A model generated the notes under the pieces. That model was not told the DNA's origin. It searched no databases and was given only the letters and a program-made list of their open reading frames with translations. Source: Planococcus chinensis (GTDB taxonomy: Bacteria > Bacillota > Bacilli > Bacillales_A > Planococcaceae). Taken from it: a stretch of DNA of 64,000 nucleotides. Shown here in pieces: positions 1 through 10,005 of this stretch. The translations under genes were made by a program, and so were the position numbers. The DNA is taken from contig NZ_JABWTK010000001.1 in the NCBI RefSeq assembly GCF_020071995.1, forward strand, positions 310,001-374,000, given 5' to 3'. How positions within the stretch are numbered: the first letter of the stretch is position 1; each line of letters opens with the position of its first letter.

Positions 1-2829
1 AGTGGAGAGCGGTTTAAACCAACTTTACTTGTTAACAATACAAACGAAAATGTATTAAATGCACTTCTTGAAGAGCTCGATCACTGCCAGTCGTTTCTTT
101 TCTCCGTTGCTTTTGTAACGGAAAGTGGTTTGGCTACATTGAAATCGCATTTTCTAGACTTAGAACGAAAAGGGATCAAAGGGCGTATTTTAACATCGAC
201 GTTTCTTAACTTTAATCAGCCCAAAGTGTTTAAAGAGCTATTGAAAATTACAAATGTCGAAGTACGCCTGGCTAATAAAAAAGGATTCCATTCAAAAGGA
301 TATATCTTTAATCATGAAACGCACCATTCCTTAATTGTGGGCAGCTCCAATCTAACGGCCAATGCATTAAAGGTGAATTACGAATGGAACGTTAAATTAA
401 CTTCCTTAGAAAATGGAGAAATCGTTAACCATTTTAACGATCAATTTGAAGAAGTGTGGGAGACTGCCATTCCTCTAACAGAAGAATGGATCGAACACTA
501 TGCATCTTCCTATGTGCCGCCTGTAAATAATCGTGAAGTAAGCTTAGTCACCGACTTTCCAGCAGTGTACCAAACAAATGCGATTGAAGAAGCTTTGAAA
601 ATTAAGCCAAATAAAATGCAGCAAGCGGCGCTTCAAGAAATCCAATTGGTGCGAGAAGCCGGTCATGATAAAGGCTTGGTCATTTCAGCAACCGGAACGG
701 GGAAAACGTACTTATCGGCATTTGATGTTCGGAGCTTCGCACCAAAAAGAATGTTGTTTATCGTTCACCGCGAACAAATATTGCAAAAAGCAAAGTCTGA
801 TTTTCTTCAAATTTTAGGCGGGGCAGAAGAAGACTTTGGTATTTTATCGGGGTCTTCGAGACAAACAGATGCTCGGTACTTGTTCGCTACTATTCAAACC
901 ATTTCAAAAGAAGAGACACTTCGACAATTTGATCCGGAAGCATTTGATTATATTTTAATCGACGAAGTACATAAAGCCGGAGCGAAATCGTACCAGAAAG
1001 TTATTGATTACTTCCGACCCCAATTTCTAATGGGCATGACCGCGACACCGGAACGAACCGACGACTTTAATATTTACGAACTGTTTGATTACAATATCGC
1101 TTATGAAATTCGTCTACAAGAAGCGCTTGAAGAAGACATGCTGTGTCCGTTTCATTATTTCGGTGTGACCGATATCGAGTACGAAGGAGGTGTCATTGAT
1201 GAAACGACGGCTTTTTCAAAACTGGTCACCGAAGAGCGCGTGGAGCACATTCTCGAAAAAATTCATTATTACGGCCACTCAGGTGAAGACGTTAGAGGCT
1301 TGATGTTCTGCAGCCGAAAAGACGAAGCGGAAAAGCTGTCGGTGGCGTTAAATAAAAGAGGGCTTCAAACAATAGCCTTAACAGGTGATCATTCGCAAGA
1401 GGAACGAATTCGCCAGGTTGATCGTCTAGAGAATGGTTTGCTCGATTATATTTTAACCGTCGATATTTTTAATGAAGGAATTGATATTCCGAGCGTAAAT
1501 CAAGTCGTAATGCTGCGGCAAACACAATCGAGCATTATCTTTATCCAGCAGTTGGGTCGAGGACTACGCAAGCACAATTCTAAAGAATTCGTAACGATCA
1601 TCGATTTTATCGGGAATTACAAAAATAATTACCTGATTCCCGTCGCGTTATCCGGTGATCGCTCTCAAAACAAAGACAATATCCGCCGGCATATGAAAGA
1701 CACCAGTTACATCAAAGGGGTTTCGACCGTCAACTTCGAAGAAATTGCCAAGAACCGCGTCTTTAATGCCATCAAGCGCAGCAACTTAACGGATATGAAA
1801 TTACTGCGAGATGCCTATAACGAACTCAAGAATCGAATTGGCGAAGTTCCAAAGTTGCAAGATTTCATCATTCACAATTCGCTAGATCCACTCGTCATCG
1901 TACAAAAATACGTGAATTACTACCGCTTCCTCTTGAAGTTAAAAGAAATCGAACCGGTTCTTTCCACTTACGAAGACCAAGTGATCACGATGCTGTCGCA
2001 AGAAATCTTAAACGGTAAGCGGAAACATGAAGTGGAGTTACTCGAACTACTTTTAAATGAAGGAAGTATTTCTAAAGAGAGATATTTCGAAGAGTTAGAA
2101 CTTCAAGGGTGCACCGCCAATAAAGATAATTTTAAATCAGTGGAGCGTATTTTGAATCTATCGTTTTACACGGAGGCTACGCAGAAAAAGTATGGAAACA
2201 AGCCGCTTGTCTTATTTGAAGCAGAGGACGCTTTGTCTTTTAATACGGAGATTAAAGAACGCTTAAACGCTAATCTAAGGTTTAAAGAAATGCTTCAGGA
2301 TATTGTAAGCAGTGCCACCTTTCTGAATGAACAATATTCCTGTGAAAAGCCATTAACATTGTACAAAAAATACACACGAAAAGATGCGTGCCGCTTATTA
2401 AATTGGTCCAATGACGAAAGCTCAACTATTTACGGCTATAAAACAAAACACGGCACCTGCCCAATCTTCGTCACGTACCATAAACACGATGAAGTCGAAT
2501 CGAGTGTCGCTTATACTGAAGGCTTTATCAATCCAGAGGTATTTAAATGGTCGACTAGAAGTAACCGAACTTTAGCCTCTGAAGAAGTCATCAAAATCAT
2601 CAATGCGAAAGAACAAGGCATCGATCTGCATTTATTTGTGAAAAAAGACGACGATGAAGGCGGCGACTTCTATTACTTAGGGGAAGTTGTTCCGGATAAA
2701 AATATGATTGAGCAGAGTACGATGGAAGATAAGAATGGGAAAGAGATTCCTGTGGTGCATATGCATTTGGTGATGGAGAAGGGCTTGGAGAGTAAGTTAT
2801 ATCATTACATTACAAGCGAAGAGAGCTAA
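1..2829 (+). CDS. PLD-nuclease/superfamily-2 helicase, DUF3427 type (5' partial)
   Basis: The frame is open from base 1, so the start codon lies left of the window; the first internal TTG is at 130, but the residues before it (SGERFKPTLLVNN...) match the usual N-terminus of this family. Domains in order: a phospholipase-D-like nuclease module (HSKGY then GSSNLT, near 292-360), an SF2 helicase core (Walker A ATGTGKT near 691, DEVH near 961, TATPER near 1040, NEGIDIP near 1471, QQLGRGLRK near 1549), a long alpha-helical linker and a C-terminal DUF3427-like region from about 2360. The family is known as predicted HKD nuclease plus helicase and is often found in defence islands. The predicted role is ATP-driven DNA remodelling coupled to nuclease or DNA binding. 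It is followed by a pyrophosphohydrolase and a second PLD-helicase, probably one operon. The region is more AT-rich than the genes to its right, which suggests transfer. Confidence 0.9.
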   Translation, partial: SGERFKPTLLVNNTNENVLNALLEELDHCQSFLFSVAFVTESGLATLKSHFLDLERKGIKGRILTSTFLNFNQPKVFKELLKITNVEVRLANKKGFHSKGYIFNHETHHSLIVGSSNLTANALKVNYEWNVKLTSLENGEIVNHFNDQFEEVWETAIPLTEEWIEHYASSYVPPVNNREVSLVTDFPAVYQTNAIEEALKIKPNKMQQAALQEIQLVREAGHDKGLVISATGTGKTYLSAFDVRSFAPKRMLFIVHREQILQKAKSDFLQILGGAEEDFGILSGSSRQTDARYLFATIQTISKEETLRQFDPEAFDYILIDEVHKAGAKSYQKVIDYFRPQFLMGMTATPERTDDFNIYELFDYNIAYEIRLQEALEEDMLCPFHYFGVTDIEYEGGVIDETTAFSKLVTEERVEHILEKIHYYGHSGEDVRGLMFCSRKDEAEKLSVALNKRGLQTIALTGDHSQEERIRQVDRLENGLLDYILTVDIFNEGIDIPSVNQVVMLRQTQSSIIFIQQLGRGLRKHNSKEFVTIIDFIGNYKNNYLIPVALSGDRSQNKDNIRRHMKDTSYIKGVSTVNFEEIAKNRVFNAIKRSNLTDMKLLRDAYNELKNRIGEVPKLQDFIIHNSLDPLVIVQKYVNYYRFLLKLKEIEPVLSTYEDQVITMLSQEILNGKRKHEVELLELLLNEGSISKERYFEELELQGCTANKDNFKSVERILNLSFYTEATQKKYGNKPLVLFEAEDALSFNTEIKERLNANLRFKEMLQDIVSSATFLNEQYSCEKPLTLYKKYTRKDACRLLNWSNDESSTIYGYKTKHGTCPIFVTYHKHDEVESSVAYTEGFINPEVFKWSTRSNRTLASEEVIKIINAKEQGIDLHLFVKKDDDEGGDFYYLGEVVPDKNMIEQSTMEDKNGKEIPVVHMHLVMEKGLESKLYHYITSEES

Positions 2830-2854
2830 GAATAAGATAGAAAGGAAGATGTTT

Positions 2855-3181
2855 ATGCCGATATACAATAAGCTAGTCCGTGATTATATACCTCAAGTGA
2901 TTCAAAAGACAGGAAAAGAATTATCGTCTCGCATTCTTAAGGAAAAAGAATACGAGATTGAATTAAAAAAGAAATTAGGCGAAGAACTTACCGAATACAA
3001 CGAAGCAAAAACTAATAAAGAAGCAGTAGAAGAATTAGCGGACATCCTGGAACTCCTTCACGCAGCCACAAAAATCCATGGTTCCTCTTTTGAAGAACTG
3101 GAAAAAGTTCGTAAGGCAAAAGCGGAAAAGCGCGGAGGCTTTGAAAAGCGTATTTTCTTAATTGAGGTTGAAGATGACTAA
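2855..3181 (+). CDS. MazG-like nucleoside triphosphate pyrophosphohydrolase
   Basis: A 108-residue protein beginning MPIYNKLVRDYIPQ, the signature opening of the predicted house-cleaning NTP pyrophosphatases (COG4997-type, all-alpha). The metal-binding helices carry EELTEY and EELADILELLHA, matching the EExxE and ExxD patterns. It should hydrolyse (d)NTPs, perhaps non-canonical ones, to NMP plus pyrophosphate. ATG 2855 is preferred over ATG 2849 because AAAGGAAG (2841-2848) touches 2849 but is 6 bases from 2855. The gap to the upstream helicase is about 25 bases, and the end overlaps the next helicase start by 8 bases, so the three genes look translationally coupled. In this setting it might deplete or police nucleotides during infection; that is inference. 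Confidence 0.85.
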   Translation: MPIYNKLVRDYIPQVIQKTGKELSSRILKEKEYEIELKKKLGEELTEYNEAKTNKEAVEELADILELLHAATKIHGSSFEELEKVRKAKAEKRGGFEKRIFLIEVEDD

Positions 3182-5603
3182 GCTGGAACTGGTGACTTCT
3201 CATTTGCTATCGCATTTAGAGCGGTTATCAAAAGAAGCAGTCGAGATTCATTGGATTACTGCTTTTGCCATGAAATCAGGAGTGAAAAAGATCCTTCCTT
3301 TCTTGCGGCAAGCAACCGAAAGAGGGGTACCGGTTAAACTACTGGTAGGCGATTATCTTTTTGTGACGCAGCCCGATGCTCTTCAAATATTGTTAGAAGA
3401 AGTGCCTTCTGCAGAGATTCGAATCTGGAAAAGTGGCGGAACATCTTTCCACCCGAAATCTTATTTGTTTAGAGGGACTGAGACTGCGAATTTGGTTGTA
3501 GGTTCCTCGAATTTATCGGCATCCGCTTTAACAACAGGAGTGGAATGGAACTTGATCGCTCCGACATCTGTTGATGCGGAAGTTTTTGATGAAGCGGTTA
3601 CGCAGTTTCATAAGTATTTCTATGCCGATCAGACAGTGCCTTTGAATACAGAGACATTAGCTGAGTATCGGTCCTTACATACAGAAGCGAATATTAAGCG
3701 CCCGATTAGTCCGGTATGGTCGGAAGCGGAAGAAATAGAGATGACAGTAGGATCAGCTTTTCCACAACAGCTGGAAGTGGCAGAGACTTCTGTGCCTTAC
3801 AGTATGGATATTTCTCCAAGACCCGCCCAGCAAGAGGCATTGAATGCCTTGGGAAATGCAATGGCTGAAGATTACAGCCGGGCAATGGTGGTATTAGCGA
3901 CAGGGCTAGGAAAGACATATCTAGCTGCTTTTTTTGCAGAAAAATTTAAGCGTGTTTTATTTGTCGCACATCGAGAAGAAATCTTAACTCAGGCTGAGCA
4001 ATCGTTCAAGCATGTCCATCCGGAGCGGTCGAGCGCTTTTTACAATGCTTCCGAAAAAAGGACGGATGCGGATTTTATTTTTGCTTCTATTTATACATTG
4101 GGCAGCCAGTATCACCTGGACCGCTTTGAAAAAGATGCCTTTGATTTGATTGTAGTGGATGAATTCCATCATGCGGCAGCCCCGACTTATGAGCGTTTAC
4201 TGAGTCATTTTGAGCCGAAGTTTTTGTTGGGGATAACTGCGACCCCTGATCGTATGGATAATAAAGACGTTTACGCTTTATGTGATGGAAACGTGGCGAT
4301 TTCGATTCATTTCCTCGATGCGATTGAACGCAATTGGCTGGCTCCCTTTAATTATTACGGGGTTTATGACGATACGGATTATTCAGCAATTCCGTGGCGG
4401 GGAACCCGGTACGATGAACAGGAATTGCTTCAAGTCCAGCTCCGTGAAGATTTTGCGCAGAAAATCTTTGATGAATGGAACCGGTATAAGCAGACCAGAA
4501 CGATTGTCTTTTGTTCTTCAGTGAAACAAGCTGTTTATATGAGTAACTTCTTCCAGCGTCAGGGAACTAGCTCTATTGCGCTTCACGGTGAGTCTCATCC
4601 GGAAGAGCGCAAAACGGCCCGAACCAAACTGGATTCCGGGGAACTTGAGATTATTTTTGCGGTGGATCTATTCAATGAAGGCGTCGATATTCCAAAAGTG
4701 GATACACTTCTTTTCATTCGGCCGACTGAATCCCTCTCGGTTTATACGCAGCAAATTGGTCGGGGGTTACGAATAGCGGAAGGAAAGTCGCATTGCGTCA
4801 TCATCGATTTCATCGGAAATTACCGCAATGCCGATTTGAAACTGGCGGTCTTTGATAAAGAAGAGAAGTCAAAGGGAAATAAAACGATTCAACCGCTTGT
4901 CCCAATCAATTGTAATTTCAATTTAGATTTGCAAGTAATCAATCTGCTGGAGGAAATGCGCAGAAAAAGAGCTCCCCGAAAAGAAGCGCTTGTAATGGCT
5001 TACCGGGAATTGAAAAAAGAAACGGGAAGCCGTCCGACGTATTTGGAGTTTCATCTGCATGCGAATGTCGATTCGAAAACCGTAAAACAAGAATTCGGCA
5101 GCTATTTTGGAATGCTGGCCTATGCAGGTGAACTGACAGAAGAAGAAAAAGACATATGGTTGAAATACAAGAACTGGCTTCTGGAAGTTGAAAAGACGGG
5201 TATGACCAAAAGCTATAAGATGGTCGTCCTGAGCTATATGCTTTCAAAAGGTGTAGATAGATGGTTAGAGCCGATAACTCCGGAAGAAGCAGCTCCGTTT
5301 TTCCATAGATACTTAACTGAAAAGGACTATCGCATGAATATTGATTTTAGCGATGCTCAAGGGAAAAGACTTCAGGAATATGATCAGAAGAAGATTGCTG
5401 ACTTGATATCATCGATGCCTATGACTAAATGGAGCGGGAGTGCAAAAGAGAGAGTTGTCTCATTTGAGGATGGGATTTTTGAGATTAAGTTGCAGCCTTC
5501 TGAGGAAGAAAATGAGTACCTGTACAAGTGGACTCGAGAGATAGCAGAGTATCGGCTGCATGCCTATTTTGAAAGAAAGTCGGTATCTTTAAAAATGAAT
5601 TAA
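3174..5603 (+). CDS. Second PLD-nuclease/superfamily-2 helicase
   Basis: A 809-residue relative of the protein at 1-2829 but clearly a different lineage. The N-terminal PLD-like module has HPKSY and GSSNLS (about residues 95-120). The helicase core has ATGLGKT, DEFHHA, TATPDR, NEGVDIP and QQIGRGLR. The C-terminal third is alpha-helical and lacks the DUF3427 region of its neighbour. ATG 3174 is chosen over the in-frame TTG at 3162 because GAGG at 3164-3167 sits just upstream and because it overlaps the previous stop (ATGACTAA). The overlap implies stoichiometric co-expression. No terminator is obvious in the AT-rich 248 bases downstream. Function is inferred: DNA helicase/nuclease of a defence cassette. 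Confidence 0.88.
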   Translation: MTKLELVTSHLLSHLERLSKEAVEIHWITAFAMKSGVKKILPFLRQATERGVPVKLLVGDYLFVTQPDALQILLEEVPSAEIRIWKSGGTSFHPKSYLFRGTETANLVVGSSNLSASALTTGVEWNLIAPTSVDAEVFDEAVTQFHKYFYADQTVPLNTETLAEYRSLHTEANIKRPISPVWSEAEEIEMTVGSAFPQQLEVAETSVPYSMDISPRPAQQEALNALGNAMAEDYSRAMVVLATGLGKTYLAAFFAEKFKRVLFVAHREEILTQAEQSFKHVHPERSSAFYNASEKRTDADFIFASIYTLGSQYHLDRFEKDAFDLIVVDEFHHAAAPTYERLLSHFEPKFLLGITATPDRMDNKDVYALCDGNVAISIHFLDAIERNWLAPFNYYGVYDDTDYSAIPWRGTRYDEQELLQVQLREDFAQKIFDEWNRYKQTRTIVFCSSVKQAVYMSNFFQRQGTSSIALHGESHPEERKTARTKLDSGELEIIFAVDLFNEGVDIPKVDTLLFIRPTESLSVYTQQIGRGLRIAEGKSHCVIIDFIGNYRNADLKLAVFDKEEKSKGNKTIQPLVPINCNFNLDLQVINLLEEMRRKRAPRKEALVMAYRELKKETGSRPTYLEFHLHANVDSKTVKQEFGSYFGMLAYAGELTEEEKDIWLKYKNWLLEVEKTGMTKSYKMVVLSYMLSKGVDRWLEPITPEEAAPFFHRYLTEKDYRMNIDFSDAQGKRLQEYDQKKIADLISSMPMTKWSGSAKERVVSFEDGIFEIKLQPSEEENEYLYKWTREIAEYRLHAYFERKSVSLKMN

Positions 5604-5851
5604 AACAATTATATTAGACTCAGCATTTTTACAATACGGATTAAATTCTGTAAGTATTAAATCGTATAAGGCAATTTAAGGTCATTACAGAAATATTCAT
5701 AAATAAAAATACCTCCTAAGAGTTGGTTATTACATTAGCAAAAGGTTATTATAAAGTTAACTGCAACCAATTAACGGCAGCCATGACCTTCATAACAATC
5801 ACCCAGTTATCAAGTTTCACAAAATAAACCCCCTCGAAGGAGGACCACACA

Positions 5852-6802
5852 TTGCCATACCAATTACGAAAAAACTTCAAGCTCTTCACCTTGAATTCAA
5901 ATCCGGAACTCGCTCAGGAAATCGCGGAGCGCCTTGGCTGTGAGCTCGGCAAGAGTTCCATTACGCGCTTCAGCGACGGGGAAGTCCAGATCAATATCGA
6001 GGAAAGCGTCCGTGGGGACGAAGTGTATCTCGTCCAGTCGACGTCGCAGCCGGGAAATGAGCACATCATGGAACTTTTGATCATGATTGATGCACTGAAG
6101 CGGGCATCCGCGGAATCAATCAATGTCGTCATTCCGTATTACGGCTATGCGCGCCAGGACCGGAAAGCGAGTTCACGCGAGCCGATTACGGCGAAGCTGG
6201 TGGCCAATATGCTGGAAACTTCCGGGGCGAGCCGCATCATTACAATGGACCTTCACGCACCGCAGCTCCAAGGCTTCTTCGACATGCCGGTGGACCAGTT
6301 GCTTGGCGGAACCATCCTTGCCGACCATCTCCACGACAAAGCGTTGGAAAATGCGATTGTTGTGGCGCCGGACAACGGCGGATTGGGAAGAGCCCGCAAG
6401 CTGGCGGATCATCTTGATGTGCCGATCGGCTTTATCGACAAGCGCCGCTCACGTCCGGGCCAGCCCGAGACGGTCAACATCGTCGGGGATATCCAGGACA
6501 AGAACGTCATCATCATCGTCGATATCGTGGATACGGCAGCGACCATCACCTTAGCGGCCAATGTCTTGGTGGAAAACGGCGCCAAAGCGGTTTATGCGTG
6601 TTGCACGCACGGTGTCTTATCGGGCGACGCTATCCGCCGCATCGAAGAGTCGGCCCTTACGGAACTGGTCGTTACGAATACGATTCACGTGCCGGCGGAA
6701 AAACGCATTCCGAAAATCACCATTCTTTCAGTTGCGCCGCTGCTCGCGGAAGCAATTGAGCACGTCCACAACGAGAAGCCGGTCAGCCCGTTGTTCGAAT
6801 AA
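5852..6802 (+). CDS. prs: Ribose-phosphate pyrophosphokinase paralogue with altered PRPP loop
   Basis: A 316-residue class I PRPP synthetase by overall sequence, normal in length. It would make PRPP from ribose 5-phosphate and ATP in the cytosol. The start is TTG 5852, with AAGGAGG at 5837-5843. Catalytic elements that are retained: His135 in MDLHAPQ, and Lys197/Arg199 of the flexible loop in DKRRSRP. Two usually invariant sites differ. The SPDHGG motif reads APDNGG, and the PRPP-binding loop, normally DDxxDTAGT, reads VDIVDTAAT (223-231), losing the first Asp and the Gly. A housekeeping prs usually lies beside glmU; here there is no such neighbour, so this is probably a second, specialised or regulatory copy. 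Confidence 0.88.
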   Translation: MPYQLRKNFKLFTLNSNPELAQEIAERLGCELGKSSITRFSDGEVQINIEESVRGDEVYLVQSTSQPGNEHIMELLIMIDALKRASAESINVVIPYYGYARQDRKASSREPITAKLVANMLETSGASRIITMDLHAPQLQGFFDMPVDQLLGGTILADHLHDKALENAIVVAPDNGGLGRARKLADHLDVPIGFIDKRRSRPGQPETVNIVGDIQDKNVIIIVDIVDTAATITLAANVLVENGAKAVYACCTHGVLSGDAIRRIEESALTELVVTNTIHVPAEKRIPKITILSVAPLLAEAIEHVHNEKPVSPLFE

Positions 6803-6838
6803 CTTCAACGGTCCGTGGCTTTTCATTCATAAGATAAA

Positions 6839-6900
6839 AAAACAGCACGCTGATGCATCCGGCCGAGGCCTTGATGACAAATCAGCGTGTTGTTTTAATT
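6839..6900 (+). terminator. Terminator after prs paralogue
   Basis: Long stem of 14 pairs, AACAGCACGCTGAT (6841-6854) with ATCAGCGTGTTGTT (6881-6894), one G-U pair. The loop holds a small GGCC/GGCC palindrome, and a T-rich tail follows. Confidence 0.75.
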
Positions 6901-7073
6901 TTTAGTGAACATTTTACCCGCTTTTTTAGCATGTTTTTCCGTCCGCCTGCACGTTAGCGGATTGTCATTTATTGTGAAAATAAAAAAGCATATTTATGGA
7001 AATTGCATTACAATGTAAATAAGATAGACCCAAGAACAGGAATGGAAGCAAACACAATCCAGGAGGCACATGC

Positions 7074-9938
7074 ATGCATAATTCAAGGGAAAAAGGAATC
7101 AGGCATAAATATTTGAGGTTGACCATATCCTCCTTGCTCGTTTGCTCGTTATTGGTTGCTGGAATTTATTTTTATATGAACAAGCAGCAAGAGGAACAGA
7201 AAGCTGAGTACACCGCGCTTTTAGAAAAGCAGGAAATGGTGAGAGAACTTTCCAACTCGGTGAATCATTTGTTTTTCCGGATAAGGGGCTTTTACTCTTT
7301 CAAATATGAAGAGGATCTTGAACTCGCCTTTGCGGAACTCCGAAATTTAAAAGGGACAATCGAGCAAATAAACGAGCTGTCGCTGACTCCGGATGAACGG
7401 GAGCCGATTGCGGATTTGGCCGAGTTCCTTGAATGGTATGAAAGTGAATCGCTGCCAAATTCGATTGCAGCTGTACGCGCGGATGATTACGCGCTGCTGG
7501 GTGAAATCTCACGCAGCGGCACCAACACAGAGGTGAACGAATTCATTGCCTTTGCTGAGGCGTATGAGAGGGCTTCAGAGAAAAGCTTACAGCAATTGAA
7601 CCAAGACCTTTTAGACGAAGCTGAGAACTTTGCTTTTGTACTGACGCTGCTGTTCGTCTTGCTGTTCCTCGTCATCGCGCTGATTATTCTGCGCGCGCTG
7701 AATGATATCGTGAAGCCTTTAGAGGGCATGCGGGAATCGATCGAAGGATTTGTCGGCGGCCGGGAAGTCGCTTACAAGCCGCTTGACCGGTCGGATGAAC
7801 TGGGCGTTTTATCGAAGACATTCCACAATATGATCCGCACCATTCAGGAGAACCAGGAAGAGCTGACATCGCAGAACCAGGCGCTGCTGCTGAACAAGGG
7901 CGAATTGCAGGCAAAGCAGACCGAACTGGAAGAATCGCTGGAAGAAACCGAGAAGGCAAAAGACCGGCTCATCCGGTACAACGATCTGAACCACATCCTG
8001 TCCTTCACCTTGGACAAGCAGAAATTGGCTGACGCGACGCTCCGGTATTTCAAGGACACCTATGAAATCGATAGCGGGGTGTTGTGGCTGCCAAAGACCG
8101 GGGAGTTCGCCTTGGAAGGATTTACAGAGGATATGTTCCTGCAGTTCCGGGACGAGCGGACCCCGTATCTGACCGAGCGGCTGAAGGGCCGTGAGTCGTT
8201 TGTGATGCAGCGGGAAGCGCATCATGAAAAAGGCATTGCGGTGGGGAAAGTGTACATCAGTGATCTGTACGCTGCCGTGAAAAACGCAGCACAGGAAAAC
8301 ATTGCGCTGATCGGTTTGTCCCGTGTCGGCCGGACGTTCTCGAAAGAAGAAGAGCAGGACATCAGCGGGCTTTTGAACCGGATTCATCTGGCGATCGACC
8401 GCATTCAGTTGTATGACGCCGCGATCCACGAGCGGACGCTCAACGAACGCATCATCAATAACATCAACGAAGGGATTCAGTTTATTTCGAAGAACGGCGA
8501 TATGGTTCAGCGCAACAAAACGATGAGCCTTATGCTGGACTGCGGCGATGTGCCGCTTGATGCGAATGTCGAACAGAAAGTATGGATGCGCGCCATGGCG
8601 GAGCAGACGACCGCTCCTGAAGCGATGCTGGCGTTCTTGCACAAATGCATCGACGAAAAAGATTCGGCGTCGAATTCCTTCCAGTATACCGTCACAGAAC
8701 CGAATGAACGCGTGATCGATGTTTACAGCACGTCGGTTGTCGTGGATAAAGAGAAGACAGGGACGATTTTCGTGCACCGGGACGTGACACAGGAGCGCGA
8801 AGTGGACAAGATGAAGTCCGAGCTTGTCAGCACCGTCAGCCATGAACTGCGGACGCCGCTGTCGAGCGTGCTCGGCTTCACTGAACTGCTGTTAAACAAG
8901 CAGCTGAAGCCCGAAAAACAGGAACGCTATTTGAAGACGATCTACAAAGAAGCGCGGCGCCTGACCAATTTGATCAATGACTTTTTGGATCTGCAGCGCA
9001 TGGAGTCCGGCAACCAGGTTTATCGCATGGGCAAGCTGTCGATGAGTGAAATGATCATCGAGACGGCGGAAAAATTCCGTACACAGACGACGCATCCGAT
9101 CGTCCTGGTCGATGATGCCTCCGATGTCATCGTCGAAGGAGACCGCGAGCGTCTGGCGCAGGTGCTGATGAATCTCATCGGCAACGCCATCAAGTTCTCG
9201 CCGCAGGGGGGCAACGTAACGATTTCCCTGAGAAACGATTCGAAAAACCTGCATGTGTCGATTCAGGACCAAGGCATCGGCATACCGGCTGAAGACATCC
9301 CGAAACTATTCTCCAAATTCCAGCGCATCGACAATAGTTCGCGCCGGAAAATCGGGGGAACCGGCCTCGGCCTGGCCATCTGCCAGGAAATCATCCAGAA
9401 GCACGATGGGACGATCTGGATCGAGTCGGAGGAAGGGCAGGGCACGGCGATCCATTTTGAATTGCCGCTGCTGTCGGAGACGGTTGAATACACCAATCAC
9501 GAAGGCACAGAAGGCAATCCGCCGGTGATGATCGTCGAAGACGATATGAGCCTTGCGCTATTGCTGTCGGAGGAACTGAAGCAGAACGGCTTTAAAGTGA
9601 TCTACCACACGAGCCCGCAGGAAGCATTCAAAGAGGCGAAACGCTCCCCGCTTGTCGGGGCGGTCGTCGACATCATGCTCGGCGAAGAATTGAACGGCTG
9701 GGACTTGGTCGATATGATGAAGAAAGATGCGGAAACGAAGGCGATCCCGATTGTGATTTCATCTGCCCTGGAGCCGGGCGCAGACGTCCAGAAAATCACG
9801 AAAATCAGCCATTACCTGACAAAACCGTATGCACCGGTCGATTTATCGAAAGTGATGAAAAAACTGCTCGATGGCCAGCATGAGAGCGGCGTTATTTTCT
9901 ACCCCGAAAAAGAGCCGGTTTTGGACGGCGACCATTAA
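7074..9938 (+). CDS. Membrane hybrid sensor histidine kinase with receiver domain
   Basis: A 954-residue protein. Two membrane segments (about residues 17-35 and 186-207) flank a mostly helical extracytoplasmic sensor. A HAMP linker, a coiled coil (about 250-300) and a GAF-like/PAS-like region (about 300-560) follow. The HisKA site is SHELRTP (His590). The HATPase boxes are NLIGNAIKFS, DQGIGIP and GGTGLGLA, and a C-terminal receiver has the phospho-acceptor Asp866 in VVDIML. It should autophosphorylate and relay phosphate through its receiver to a histidine phosphotransfer domain. The protein encoded at 12828-14432 begins with exactly such an Hpt domain, making it the likely partner. ATG 7074 has AGGAGG at 7061-7066. 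It converges on the receiver gene at 10006 across a shared terminator. Confidence 0.9.
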   Translation: MHNSREKGIRHKYLRLTISSLLVCSLLVAGIYFYMNKQQEEQKAEYTALLEKQEMVRELSNSVNHLFFRIRGFYSFKYEEDLELAFAELRNLKGTIEQINELSLTPDEREPIADLAEFLEWYESESLPNSIAAVRADDYALLGEISRSGTNTEVNEFIAFAEAYERASEKSLQQLNQDLLDEAENFAFVLTLLFVLLFLVIALIILRALNDIVKPLEGMRESIEGFVGGREVAYKPLDRSDELGVLSKTFHNMIRTIQENQEELTSQNQALLLNKGELQAKQTELEESLEETEKAKDRLIRYNDLNHILSFTLDKQKLADATLRYFKDTYEIDSGVLWLPKTGEFALEGFTEDMFLQFRDERTPYLTERLKGRESFVMQREAHHEKGIAVGKVYISDLYAAVKNAAQENIALIGLSRVGRTFSKEEEQDISGLLNRIHLAIDRIQLYDAAIHERTLNERIINNINEGIQFISKNGDMVQRNKTMSLMLDCGDVPLDANVEQKVWMRAMAEQTTAPEAMLAFLHKCIDEKDSASNSFQYTVTEPNERVIDVYSTSVVVDKEKTGTIFVHRDVTQEREVDKMKSELVSTVSHELRTPLSSVLGFTELLLNKQLKPEKQERYLKTIYKEARRLTNLINDFLDLQRMESGNQVYRMGKLSMSEMIIETAEKFRTQTTHPIVLVDDASDVIVEGDRERLAQVLMNLIGNAIKFSPQGGNVTISLRNDSKNLHVSIQDQGIGIPAEDIPKLFSKFQRIDNSSRRKIGGTGLGLAICQEIIQKHDGTIWIESEEGQGTAIHFELPLLSETVEYTNHEGTEGNPPVMIVEDDMSLALLLSEELKQNGFKVIYHTSPQEAFKEAKRSPLVGAVVDIMLGEELNGWDLVDMMKKDAETKAIPIVISSALEPGADVQKITKISHYLTKPYAPVDLSKVMKKLLDGQHESGVIFYPEKEPVLDGDH

Positions 9939-9967
9939 ACAGGGGCTTGCTGGAATAGGCTGCAACG

Positions 9968-10005
9968 AAAAACGAACAGGTCCGCTTGGGGCCTGTTCGT
10001 TTTTG
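9968..10005. terminator. Bidirectional terminator between convergent genes
   Basis: AACGAACAGGTCC pairs with GGGCCTGTTCGTT around a short loop (9970-10001). There is an A run on the left and a T run on the right, so it serves both the kinase and the receiver operon. Confidence 0.85.

Noticed and set aside
7809-8843. 344-residue minus-strand open frame opposite the hybrid kinase
   Set aside because: No ribosome binding site or family similarity; Phe/His/Arg-rich composition typical of the antisense of a coding gene, and the plus strand is a clear kinase.
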